64,000 nt of DNA, from NCBI GenBank assembly GCA_022826565.1, contig JAJDUP010000012.1:62001-126000 (forward strand), in the 5' to 3' direction. Under the pieces are notes generated by a model that made no database searches, was not told where the DNA came from, and saw only the letters and a program-made list of their open reading frames with translations. A program made the position numbers and the translations under genes. Origin of the DNA: Gemmatimonadota bacterium (GTDB taxonomy: Bacteria; Gemmatimonadota; Gemmatimonadetes; Longimicrobiales; Gaopeijiaceae). Below are positions 1-8,163 of this stretch, one piece after another; position 1 is the first letter of the stretch, and every line of letters starts with the position of its first letter.

Positions 1-989
1 TCGGGAGCAGCGACATCGGGTTCATGTTGGTGAACCGCGAGGGAACCGGCGCGGAGACGGCCGACTCATACAACCGATCGATCGGCGCCGACATGAACCT
101 GCGGCTCGCCGGCGGGCGCATGCTCCTCAACTCGTATTTCGCGGCGACCGATGAGCCCGACGTGTCCGGCGACCGGGTGACCGGTGCTTTCGAGGTCGCG
201 TGGCGGGATCCGGTCTGGGCCGCGTCGGCGCTGCTGAAGACGGTGGGCGAGAGCTTCAACCCGGGGGTCGGCTTCGTGGGGCGCCGGGGGATCCGGCAGG
301 GGTTCGTCACGCTGGGCGCCCATCCGCAGCCGGCGATTCCTCACGTCCGGGAGATCAACCCCTACGTGGACGTGAACCTCTTCTCGGACACGGGGTGGGT
401 GCTGGAGAGCCGCGAGATCCTGCCGGGTGTCGGGATCCACTTCCTCGACAGCAGCGTGCTCACCTTCGAGTACTCGGCGTCGTACGAGCGGCTGGCGGAC
501 GCGACGCGGATCGCGGGCGTGTCGGTTCCCGAGGGCGAGTACGATTTCGGCGCCTTCACGACCAGCTATCAGTCGAATCTGGGCCGGAAGCTGGGCGGAA
601 GGGTCTCCGTCACGCGCGGCGACTTCTTCGACGGCGACAGGACTTCGGTCACCGGCAGCGTCACCCTTCGCCCCAGCGCCCATTTCTTCCTGCAGGGCAC
701 GGCGCAGCGAAATCGCCTGACGCTGGGCGGCAGCAGCTTCGACGCCAACCTCTTCGGCGGGCGCTTCCGCTATGCCTACAACACGCGCACCTTCCTGAGC
801 GCCTTCGTCCAGTACAACGAGACCACGGACGAGGTACAGACGAACCTCCGCTTCAACCTCATCCACGCCCCGCTGAGCGACGTGTTCCTGGTCTATTCGG
901 AGCGACGCGACCGCACCCCGGAGCCCGGCCGGACCGCATTGACCGACCGGGCCGTGACGCTGAAGGTGACGAAGCTGCTGGCGTTCTGA
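1..989 (+). CDS. DUF5916-family outer-membrane protein, C-terminal part (5' truncated by window)
   Basis: The frame is open from base 3 to the stop at 987-989, so the gene starts before the window. About 328 residues remain. They show alternating beta-strand character with aromatic strand ends, and the stretch FNPGVGFVGRRG near the start and the closing strands with NLRFNLIH and LVYSERRD match the C-terminal barrel of DUF5916 proteins, which normally carry an N-terminal CBM9-like carbohydrate-binding domain (outside this window). The family is found in Bacteroidota and Gemmatimonadota and is probably outer-membrane; its function is not established. It converges with the next gene, with 36 bases between the stops. 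Confidence 0.8.
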   Translation, partial: GSSDIGFMLVNREGTGAETADSYNRSIGADMNLRLAGGRMLLNSYFAATDEPDVSGDRVTGAFEVAWRDPVWAASALLKTVGESFNPGVGFVGRRGIRQGFVTLGAHPQPAIPHVREINPYVDVNLFSDTGWVLESREILPGVGIHFLDSSVLTFEYSASYERLADATRIAGVSVPEGEYDFGAFTTSYQSNLGRKLGGRVSVTRGDFFDGDRTSVTGSVTLRPSAHFFLQGTAQRNRLTLGGSSFDANLFGGRFRYAYNTRTFLSAFVQYNETTDEVQTNLRFNLIHAPLSDVFLVYSERRDRTPEPGRTALTDRAVTLKVTKLLAF

Positions 990-1025
990 AGCCGGGAGGC
1001 GTTCGCGCGCCGACCGCGGGCAGAC

Positions 1026-3152
1026 TTACCCTCCGTCGCTCGTCATCCTCGGCTGTCCGCCGTATTCCTCGAACCACTTCATCAGGTAGAGCTGGGTGCG
1101 CATGAAGTTCGACGGCTTTGAGCCCGTTCCGTGGGCCTCCTCGTAGAACCGGAGCATCTTGGTCGGCACGCCGAGCTGCTTGAGCGCCTGGTAGTACTCC
1201 TCGGTCTGCGCCATCGGCGTCCGCAGGTCGTCTTCGCCGGTGATGAGGATCGTGGGCGTCGTCACGTTCTCGACGTACATGAGCGGGGAGTGCTCCAGGT
1301 ACTTGTCCGGGTTGTCCCAGGGATAGCCGTGGTAGCGGTAGTAGCCCCAGACGGTGATGTCGGCCGTGCCCGCGAAGCTCATCCAGTTGATTACCGGACA
1401 GCGCACGCCGGCCGCCGCGAAGCGCGTGGTATGGCCGATCACCCAGCTCGACAGGACGCCGCCGCCGCTGCAGCCCGTGACGTACATCTGGTCCTCGTTG
1501 ACGTAGCCGCGGTCGATGAGGGCGTCGACGCCGGCCATGAGGTCGTCGTAGTCGACCGAGGGGTAGCCGTTGTCGATCGCGTTGCCGAAGTCGGTGCCGT
1601 AGCCGGTGCTGCCGCGGGGGTTCGTGTAGAGGGTCACGTAGCCGTTCGCCGCGAAGTTCTGGTAGGGGTAGCTGAAGCCGACGTTGTACATCCCGTGGGG
1701 GCCGCCGTGGATGTGCAGGATGAGGGGGTAGCGCTGCCCGGGATCGAAGTCGGGCGGCTTCACGATCCACCCCTGCACCTGCGTGCCGCCGGTGGACTCG
1801 TACCAGATCTCCTCCACGTCGCCGAGTCGCTTGTTCGCGAGGACGTCGGCGTTAACCTCGGTGAGCTGGGTTATCGCGCCCGGCCTGCCGAGGTCGAAGG
1901 CCACGACATCGCCGGGCTCGTGCGGCGAGGTGAGGGTGCCGACGGCCTGCCCGCCGGATGTGGCCGAGGTGAGCGACAGCATGTGCACGCCCTCGGTGAC
2001 CTGGCTGACGTCGCCGCCCGTCGTCGCGAAGTGGACGTTCTGGGTGCCGCGGTCGCCGGCGGTGAAGAACACGCCGCGCGAGTCGTCGGACCAGTGCATG
2101 GCGCCGATGTCGCGGTCGAGGTCGCCCGAGACGAGGCGGGCGTTGCCCCCGTCCGCGTCCATGACGTAGAGCTCGGTGGTCTTGTAGGTCTGCGAGGTCC
2201 ACGGGAAGCCGGTGTAGGCAATGCTGCGGCCGTCGGGTGACACTGTCGGCCGCGCCCAGGGGCCGCGCTCCGAGGTGAGTTGGCGGATGTCGCCGCTGGC
2301 CAGGTCCAAGGCGTAGATGTGCGATTCGCGGTAGAGGTTGTCGGCGTCTTCCATGTTGCCGTCGAAGAGGAGGGTGCCGCCGTCGGGCGTGAGGTCGTAG
2401 CCGACGTTGCCGACGCCGGGCACGAAGGTGGAGCCCGCGTTCCACTCGCCGCTGGTCAGCTGGCGGGCGGTGCCGCCCCCGCTGGGCACACGGAAGAGGT
2501 GGGTGAAGCCCTCTTCCAGGAAGCCGATGCGGTCGTAGCGGTAGTGGATGCGGTCGATGATGCGCGGCGCCTGCGTCCAGTTCGCCCCCTCGGGAGGCGC
2601 GGGCAGGTCGATCGGCCACGGGTTCGAGTGGGGCACCAGGCGCTGGAAATAGATGTACTCGCCATCGGGTGACCACTTGAAGTTGCCCGGCGTGTGCAAC
2701 TCGCGCGTGACCGGCGTGGATGACCCCTCGGCGTCCATCCAGCGCACGTGGATCTGCTGTCCTCCGGGCTCGCCCGGCGCGAGGTATGCGATGCGCGTGC
2801 CGTCCGGAGACCAGCGCGGGCTCGACCCCTTCAGCAGGAACCGCTCGCGCCCGCCGTCGGCGTCCATGATTCGCACCTCCGAATCGAAGCGGTCTTCCAT
2901 CTTGTTCACCCACGACTTCGTGAAGACGATCTGCGCGCCGTCGGGCGAGATCTGCGGATCGCCGACGCGCTCCATGTCCAGGTAATGCCCCACGGTCATG
3001 AGATCGTCGGCGGGGGTTTCCTGAGCGTTGGCCGAGGTTGGGGGGAGGAGGGCGACCGCTGCAGCCACGGCTGTCATTGCGACGCACGCTCGGGCCATCG
3101 CCGCGGTGAGAGGGATGCGACGGTTGAAGGACGCGGCAAGTCTGCTGCTCAT
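1026..3152 (-). CDS. Exported S9 family prolyl oligopeptidase-type peptidase
   Basis: A 708-residue dipeptidyl/acylaminoacyl peptidase. I chose the ATG at 3152 because AGGAG lies 8 bases before it and because a signal peptide ending in ANAQE follows directly; the frame extends upstream to 3266 without a good start. The N-terminal half is a PD40/WD40-type beta-propeller with repeated SPDG turns; the C-terminal alpha/beta hydrolase has the nucleophile in GCSGGG (Ser562), acidic residues in GEDD (641-642) and His674 in EEAHG, in normal spacing. Expected to cleave short peptides in the periplasm. It is divergent from the exonuclease gene, sharing the 3153-3312 interval. Confidence 0.9.
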   Translation of the reverse strand: MSSRLAASFNRRIPLTAAMARACVAMTAVAAAVALLPPTSANAQETPADDLMTVGHYLDMERVGDPQISPDGAQIVFTKSWVNKMEDRFDSEVRIMDADGGRERFLLKGSSPRWSPDGTRIAYLAPGEPGGQQIHVRWMDAEGSSTPVTRELHTPGNFKWSPDGEYIYFQRLVPHSNPWPIDLPAPPEGANWTQAPRIIDRIHYRYDRIGFLEEGFTHLFRVPSGGGTARQLTSGEWNAGSTFVPGVGNVGYDLTPDGGTLLFDGNMEDADNLYRESHIYALDLASGDIRQLTSERGPWARPTVSPDGRSIAYTGFPWTSQTYKTTELYVMDADGGNARLVSGDLDRDIGAMHWSDDSRGVFFTAGDRGTQNVHFATTGGDVSQVTEGVHMLSLTSATSGGQAVGTLTSPHEPGDVVAFDLGRPGAITQLTEVNADVLANKRLGDVEEIWYESTGGTQVQGWIVKPPDFDPGQRYPLILHIHGGPHGMYNVGFSYPYQNFAANGYVTLYTNPRGSTGYGTDFGNAIDNGYPSVDYDDLMAGVDALIDRGYVNEDQMYVTGCSGGGVLSSWVIGHTTRFAAAGVRCPVINWMSFAGTADITVWGYYRYHGYPWDNPDKYLEHSPLMYVENVTTPTILITGEDDLRTPMAQTEEYYQALKQLGVPTKMLRFYEEAHGTGSKPSNFMRTQLYLMKWFEEYGGQPRMTSDGG

Positions 3153-3312
3153 GGGGTGCTCCTGGGTTGCGATCCGTTTGGGCCGGGATGTCCTGTGTGG
3201 TGTGGGCTGGCGGTCGGCGGTAGCCTCGCGCCGATGCGATGATAGTATTGGGTCAGCGCCCGCCACGCACCGCTGGAACGCCGCGCTTCATGAACCCGTA
3301 ACTCCGCTGCCC

Positions 3313-4191
3313 ATGAACATCCACCTGATCGACGGCACCTACGAACTCTTCCGGCACCACTTCGGGGCGCCGTCCGCCACCGACCGCGACGGGCGCGAGG
3401 TCGGGGGGATGCGGGGGGTCGTCGCGTCGCTCCTCGGCATGCTCGAGGCGGGAGTCACGCACATGGCCGTCGCGACCGACCACGTCATCGAGTCCTTCCG
3501 CAACGAGATGTGGCCCGGCTACAAGACGGGCGACGGGATCGACCCGGTGCTGCTGGCGCAGTTCCACCCGCTGGAAGACGCGCTCGAAGCGATGGGCGTC
3601 CAGGTCTGGCCCATGGAGGAGCTGGAAGCCGACGACGGACTCGCGTCGGGCGCCGCGCGCGCCGTCCGTGATCCCCGCGTCGAGCGCGTCTACATCTGCA
3701 CGCCGGACAAGGATCTGGCGCAGTGCGTCGTCGGCGACCGTGTGGTGCAGTGGGACCGGCGCAGGGACGAGGTGCGCGACGAGACGGGCGTGGCCGCGAA
3801 GTTCGGGGTCCCGCCGGCGAGCATCCCCGACTACCTGGCGCTGGTCGGCGACAGCGCCGACGGTTTCCCCGGCGTTCCCGGCTGGGGAGCGAAGTCCACC
3901 TCGGCGGTGCTGGCTCGATACGGCCACCTGGAGAACATCCCCGGCCACGCGATGCGCTGGGACGTCAAGGTCCGGGGCGCGATGCGGCTCGCCGAGGCGC
4001 TGAGGGTGAACCGCGCGGCCGCATTCCTCTTCCGCGATCTGGCCACGCTGCGGGATAGCGCCGTTCTATTCGAGGATGTCGACGAGCTCGAGTGGCGCGG
4101 CCCCGAGCCCGGTTTCGAGGCGCTGGCTGAGCGTCTGGGCGCGCCGGGGCTGTGGCGGCGGGCGAGGCGGTTGCAGCGCCGCCTTTGCTGA
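3313..4191 (+). CDS. Stand-alone 5'-3' exonuclease (FEN/Pol I N-terminal-like)
   Basis: A 292-residue protein starting at MNIHLIDG. It has the PIN-like nuclease fold of 5'-3' exonucleases: an early Asp in HLIDGTYELF, the acidic cluster EELEADD near residues 100-106, CTPDKDLAQ with further metal-binding Asp residues, then the helix-hairpin-helix DNA-binding segment LVGDSADGFPGVPGWGAK that is diagnostic for this family. There is no polymerase domain attached, so it resembles stand-alone exonucleases (Xni/ExoIX-like) used in flap or primer removal. The frame extends further upstream but that part overlaps the divergent promoter region and is not conserved-looking. The role in repair is inferred from family. 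Confidence 0.85.
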   Translation: MNIHLIDGTYELFRHHFGAPSATDRDGREVGGMRGVVASLLGMLEAGVTHMAVATDHVIESFRNEMWPGYKTGDGIDPVLLAQFHPLEDALEAMGVQVWPMEELEADDGLASGAARAVRDPRVERVYICTPDKDLAQCVVGDRVVQWDRRRDEVRDETGVAAKFGVPPASIPDYLALVGDSADGFPGVPGWGAKSTSAVLARYGHLENIPGHAMRWDVKVRGAMRLAEALRVNRAAAFLFRDLATLRDSAVLFEDVDELEWRGPEPGFEALAERLGAPGLWRRARRLQRRLC

Positions 4192-4269
4192 TGCTTCGCT
4201 GACGGTCCGTGTTTATAGTTACTGGACGCTTGACCTGCTCTTCCCCGTGGTTCAAGAAACACGAGGTCG

Positions 4270-5006
4270 ATGGCCGAAAGACGCCACTTGGCTAACGCCC
4301 CCATTCGCGAAGCCGTGCTGGACATCCGGATTCCCCTTCAGGTTTCCGTCGCGCCGGACAGCCTGCGAAACGCATTGGAGTCGGTGGGAGGATTCGCGGA
4401 TGTTCAGCATCTCAAGCAAGGCTCACTGACCATCCAACTCTCCGCGGAAGGAACCCCGGAGTCTCAGCTTCAGGACCCCGTCGCGGGTGTGCGAGGAATT
4501 TTACCGAAGACGGGCTATGGATTGTGCAGTACCGGCAAGACGGCATGACGTTCAGCCGCTTGGCTCCCTACGTCGATTGGGATGCGTTGTCAGAGAAAGC
4601 ACGTCCGCTTGCAGAGTCGTTTCTCGAGGTGACCGAGGCTCCTCACGTGGAGCGTCTCGCGTTACGCTACATCAACCACTTTCGGTTGCCAAATCAGGAT
4701 CCAACACGGTTTTTCGTGTCGCTCCCTTCGTTTCCGGCCTCGTTGCCCTTGGGTATTGAGAGTTTTGTGTCCAGAATCACCGGTCGCGAGCCTGAAGGTG
4801 ATCTGTCGGTGCATGTGACCCACGCATGTCTCGACGACCTGGCACCCAACAAGGCCGGGTTCATTCTGGACATAGATGCCTTCGCAGCAACCAGGATCAA
4901 TCCCGAAGTCGACCAATTCTGGGGAACCTTCGACCGTCTCCGGGAATTGAAGAACAGTGTGTTCTTCAGCCTGATCACCGAACGCAACGCGGAGTTCTAC
5001 AAATGA
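4270..5006 (+). pseudogene. TIGR04255-family protein, frameshifted
   Basis: Two overlapping frames together make one TIGR04255-like protein of about 245 residues. The first (from 4270) carries the typical start with LANAPIREAVLDIRI; the second carries MTFSRLAPY, the LRYINHF block and the C-terminal segment with LITERNAEFYK. The second frame can be read upstream in phase as FTEDGLWIVQYRQDGMTF from about 4500, exactly where the first frame runs into an unrelated tail ending at 4548. A net single-base loss at about 4490-4502 explains this. The function of the family is unknown. Base composition is clearly less GC-rich than neighbouring genes. An assembly error cannot be excluded, but the downstream partner is also frameshifted. 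Confidence 0.75.
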
Positions 5007-5473
5007 CGTGGCTAATGACCGAGTCCTCCACGCCCGGCAGGTCGAGTTTGCCCGCGTCAGGCGCCAGCGGGCAGACGAGGACCGCAGACCCTGAAATCGC
5101 GTGCGCGACACAGAACACCAAAGGCCAGTACTACTTCCTGGCCGCAGACCACCTCATCAACCTTTTTGAGGAATCGAAACGCATGGAACGCGACACCATG
5201 CTGCTCACCACTTTTGTCAGGGCGCGGAAGTTGCTCGACACGATTCCCAGCGGGTTTCCCGTTCCGGAAATAGGCCTGGATCCGGATGGCGAAGTGGCCT
5301 TCGATTGGATTCGCCGTGACCGGACGATGGTCTCCGTCAGCATCGGGCCCGAGGGTGATCCGAGCTACGCAGCCGGCCTCGCGGATGGTACCGCCTACGG
5401 CTATGTCCGTTGGGCAGATCGGTTTCCCGGGGCACTGAGGGACCTGTTGCGCCGGCTTTACCACCCCGAATAG
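5003..5473 (+). CDS. Hypothetical protein, second gene of TIGR04255 cassette
   Basis: A 156-residue protein whose ATG overlaps the TGA of the TIGR04255 gene (ATGA at 5003-5006), implying translational coupling. The N-terminal 35 residues look unstructured and rich in Ser, Thr and Gly. The rest is helical with PEIGLDPDGEVAFDWIR and ends in LRDLLRRLYHPE. I see no signal peptide, membrane segment or catalytic motif. I do not recognise a named domain; its position suggests that it acts with its two frameshifted neighbours. Confidence 0.65.
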   Translation: MTWLMTESSTPGRSSLPASGASGQTRTADPEIACATQNTKGQYYFLAADHLINLFEESKRMERDTMLLTTFVRARKLLDTIPSGFPVPEIGLDPDGEVAFDWIRRDRTMVSVSIGPEGDPSYAAGLADGTAYGYVRWADRFPGALRDLLRRLYHPE

Positions 5474-5478
5474 GCCGA

Positions 5479-5849
5479 ATGAGCGAGATAGCCCGATTCC
5501 TCTTCCACCGGAGTGACTACGCACCGGTAAAGAAGGTCGTCAAGCCCGGGGCGTTTCTACCCAGGAACGGACAGACTTCCGTCTTCGACATCGTGGGCCT
5601 AGCCGAATTACGCATCCGAGAGATAGGCGAATCGGTCGGGTTGCGCCGAGGCATTCGGCCCCGTGGGCGAGGTGAGGTCGCATATGCCGACATCCAGGAG
5701 GCAGTGTTGCGCTTTGAACGAGACGAGACGACACGCCGCCGCGACACGGCAACCTCATCGGGTGGCCCTCGGATGGAAAGCGGAAGGACCTGAACAAGGA
5801 TGTCGCCAGGCGCCTCGCTGAGCGGGCAGTGCTGGTCCTTCACACTTGA
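5479..5849 (+). pseudogene. Hypothetical protein, third gene of TIGR04255 cassette, frameshifted near the C terminus
   Basis: The open frame runs from ATG 5479 (MSEIARFLFHRSDYAP) to 5793, but its last 15 residues look random. In the frame one step away, starting at 5742 inside the repetitive tract cgccgccgcg, the sequence reads RHGNLIGWPSDGKRKDLNKD and continues to a stop at 5847-5849. A RHxNxIGWP-type ending followed by a helix rich in Ala, Leu and Arg is what I recall for the C terminus of this unnamed family. The native product would then be about 123 residues. It starts 6 bases after the preceding stop. Function unknown. Confidence 0.6.
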
Positions 5850-5894
5850 GCCGCCCGCACAGTTTGTGAAGGTCTAGCAGATTGTCATGTTCAC

Positions 5895-5910
5895 GTTACA
5901 TTATGTAATC
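5895..5910. repeat. AT-rich palindrome TTACA-TTA-TGTAA
   Basis: A short inverted repeat in the convergent gap between the TIGR04255 cassette and the alpha/beta hydrolase. Arms TTACA (5896-5900) and TGTAA (5904-5908) with a 3-base centre. It resembles the element at 19030-19046 and stands out in GC-rich surroundings. It could be an operator or part of a terminator; its position between converging genes makes an operator role uncertain. Confidence 0.45.
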
Positions 5911-5916
5911 TTCTGT

Positions 5917-7362
5917 TTACATACCCGCCGTCCGCAAGATCCACCCTGCGATCAACTCCATCGTTTCCACCGACCACGTCTCCTCGATGGTCGCGTATTC
6001 CGACGGCGCGCCCGTTTCCGAGTGCTGAAAGAGGTGGTTCTGGTCGGGTAGCGCGTGGATCTCGTAGCTGGTGTTGCCGCCGCGCTGCAGCGCCGCTTCG
6101 ATCTCGCGCAGGTTCACCTCGTAGGGGACCTGGAGGTCCTTCTCGCCGTTGATCGCCAGCACCGGCACGGTCACCTGCTCCAGCGTGGGCGCGGGATCGT
6201 AGGTCAGGAAGTAGCGGAACCAGGGGCTGTTCACCTGCTGCACCTGCATCTGCAGGACTCGGTCGAACGAATCTTCGTCGGTGATGCCCTGCTGGGCGCG
6301 CTCGGCTTCGGAGAGGCCCTCGAATGCCGCACGAGCGACGTCGGCGATCATCTCCGCCGCCCGCTCGCGATCGGATTCCGTCTTGAGGATCTCGTATATC
6401 CGCCGCTGCTGGGCCTCGCTCTCGGCGATCTGTTCCTCGGTGGCACCGCCGGCCCGCGCGATCAGGGCCCCCTGCGCGTACAGGATTTCCTCGCCGGTGA
6501 TCCCCGGCCCCGCCATCAGCACGATGTAGCTCACGTCGTCCGATTCGACGGCCACGATCGGCGCGATCAGGCCGCCCTCCGAGTGTCCCGCGAGACCGAT
6601 GGCGCCCTGGTCGACATCGGCGCGGGTCTTCAGGTAGGCCACCCCCGCGAGTACGTCGGAGGCGTGGTCCTGCGAGGTGGCCGTGGCGAAGTTGCCGGTC
6701 GATGAGCCCACGCCTCGGTCGTCGAAGCGCAGCACCGCGATCCCGCGGCGGGTCAGGTGGTCGGAGAGGACGAGGAAGGGCCGGTGCCCCATCAGCGCCT
6801 CGTCGCGATCCTGGGGGCCCGAGCCGCTGATGAGGATGACGGCCGGGAAGGGGCCGCCGTCTTCGGGCCGCGTGAAGGTGCCGGCCAGCACATGGCCGCC
6901 ATCCGGGTTCGGATAGCTGACCTCTTCGACGTGGTAGGGAAGCGGCTCCTCGGGGTTCTGGGGCCGGGCCGGGCCCGCCGCTTCCTCCTCCGTCACCCGT
7001 TCGAGCGCCAGGGGGAGCGCGTTGCCCGCCTGGGTGAAGGTGCCGTCGATCTCCTGGCCGCCGTCCGAGAGGGTGCCTTCGTAGGAGCCGGCGATCATCG
7101 GCATCGACACCGAGATCGTGGCTCCGGTGACGGTCGTGGAGGCGACCGGGATGGCGGCGTTGCCCTGATCGATCGAGTACATGACCGCACTCAGCGCACC
7201 GTCCTCGGTGGTGACTTCAAGGCGCATGCGGAGCTCGGCCCCGCCGATACTGATTGCCCCCATCCAGTTGCCGACGAAGCCCGCCGGGTCGGGGTTCTGG
7301 GCGGTGGCGGCGCCTCCCAGGGGCGCGAGGGTGATGGTGATGCAGATCAGGAGAGTCCTCAT
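5917..7362 (-). CDS. Exported alpha/beta hydrolase (esterase/peptidase-like)
   Basis: A 481-residue secreted hydrolase. The ATG at 7362 is preceded by AAGGA at a suitable distance and begins a signal peptide (MRTLLICITITLAP...) cleaved near GAATAQ. Residues to about 130 form a beta-rich domain often found ahead of these hydrolases; the rest is an alpha/beta hydrolase with the oxyanion segment ISGSGPQDRD, nucleophile in GHSEGG, acid in INGEKDLQVP and His in PDQNHLF. Similar proteins are annotated as dienelactone-hydrolase-like or serine aminopeptidase S33. Substrate unknown. The upstream extension of the frame to 7476 lacks a ribosome-binding site. Confidence 0.85.
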   Translation of the reverse strand: MRTLLICITITLAPLGGAATAQNPDPAGFVGNWMGAISIGGAELRMRLEVTTEDGALSAVMYSIDQGNAAIPVASTTVTGATISVSMPMIAGSYEGTLSDGGQEIDGTFTQAGNALPLALERVTEEEAAGPARPQNPEEPLPYHVEEVSYPNPDGGHVLAGTFTRPEDGGPFPAVILISGSGPQDRDEALMGHRPFLVLSDHLTRRGIAVLRFDDRGVGSSTGNFATATSQDHASDVLAGVAYLKTRADVDQGAIGLAGHSEGGLIAPIVAVESDDVSYIVLMAGPGITGEEILYAQGALIARAGGATEEQIAESEAQQRRIYEILKTESDRERAAEMIADVARAAFEGLSEAERAQQGITDEDSFDRVLQMQVQQVNSPWFRYFLTYDPAPTLEQVTVPVLAINGEKDLQVPYEVNLREIEAALQRGGNTSYEIHALPDQNHLFQHSETGAPSEYATIEETWSVETMELIAGWILRTAGM

Positions 7363-7485
7363 TCGCGGTGTCCTTGGGCTCGTGGGTTGCGCATTCGGTC
7401 TTCGGCGTGTCAAGCGGTATTCTTCATGATCGTTTTCCGCGACTAACACTAACGGACCCGGTGCGGATTCTGTCACTGATACCGG

Positions 7486-7502
7486 GGAGTCGCCGCGACT
7501 CC
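7486..7502. other. Perfect hairpin in the leader of the Spy-like gene
   Basis: GGAGTCG (7486-7492) pairs with CGACTCC (7496-7502) across a 3-base loop, 34 bases before the ATG at 7537. There is no T-run after it, so it is more likely a leader structure or an operator dyad than a terminator. Confidence 0.35.
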
Positions 7503-7536
7503 GATCCGTTACCGAACACTACCCCGGGAGATCCCA

Positions 7537-8043
7537 ATGACCTTCATCGCCACCCGCCGCCAACTCTTCGCCCTGGGTCTCGTCGCCGCGACGGTCCTGA
7601 TGGCCGCGCCCGATTCCGCCTCCGCGCAACAGCGTCCCGGGGGCGGGTTCGCCAACAACCCGGGAATGCGGTTGTGGAACACGCTCGATCAGCGGTTCGA
7701 CGGTTTCGCGGAGCAACTCTCGCTGACGGAGGCCCAGACCCTCGGCATCACCCTGCTGGTCGAGAATTTCCGCGAGGAGAACAAGGGCGCCCTCGGCCGA
7801 TACGAGACGATGATGGCCGACATGCGGAACCGGGCGCGCGGTGCGAGATCCGGAGGTGCGCGGACTGGCCAGCGGCCGCCGAACCGTCAGGCGATGCGGG
7901 GCGCGGGCGGAGCATTGCGCGAGATCCTGCAGGAGCTCGGTCCCGCCCTCGAGGCGTTGCACACCGACGTCACGGCAATGCTGGATGACGAACAGGCGGA
8001 CCGGATGCGCGAACTGCTGGCGCGGCAGCGGCCGGGGGGTTAG
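7537..8043 (+). CDS. Spy/CpxP-like periplasmic LTxxQ protein
   Basis: A 168-residue secreted protein with a signal peptide ending in SASAQQ. The mature part is helical and has the SLTEAQ signature followed by a second helix pair near the C terminus (LDDEQADRMRELL), which is the layout of LTxxQ/Spy/CpxP chaperone-like proteins in which each repeat contributes one amphipathic helix. The centre is rich in Arg, Gly and Ala and probably disordered. GGGAGA precedes the ATG. The role (envelope stress or metal sensing) is inferred from the family only. It converges with dnaE. Confidence 0.6.
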   Translation: MTFIATRRQLFALGLVAATVLMAAPDSASAQQRPGGGFANNPGMRLWNTLDQRFDGFAEQLSLTEAQTLGITLLVENFREENKGALGRYETMMADMRNRARGARSGGARTGQRPPNRQAMRGAGGALREILQELGPALEALHTDVTAMLDDEQADRMRELLARQRPGG

Positions 8044-8086
8044 TCCCGCCAGATCGCTTCCGGGCCAGGCGGGTCGGGTTGGACCG

Positions 8087-8123
8087 GGTCCGGGTGGAGC
8101 GAGTCCGGACCGAGCGAGTCCGG
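8087..8123. repeat. Short direct and inverted repeats between converging genes
   Basis: GAGCGAGTCCGG occurs twice (8097-8108 and 8112-8123), and GGTCCGG (8087-8093) can pair with CCGGACC (8105-8111). The stretch lies between the Spy-like gene and the dnaE stop and may form a transcript end for either gene, though no T-run is visible. Confidence 0.35.
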
Positions 8124-8163
8124 GCGGCAGGCGACGCGGGTTTGGGCTTGATCCGCAAGGGGC

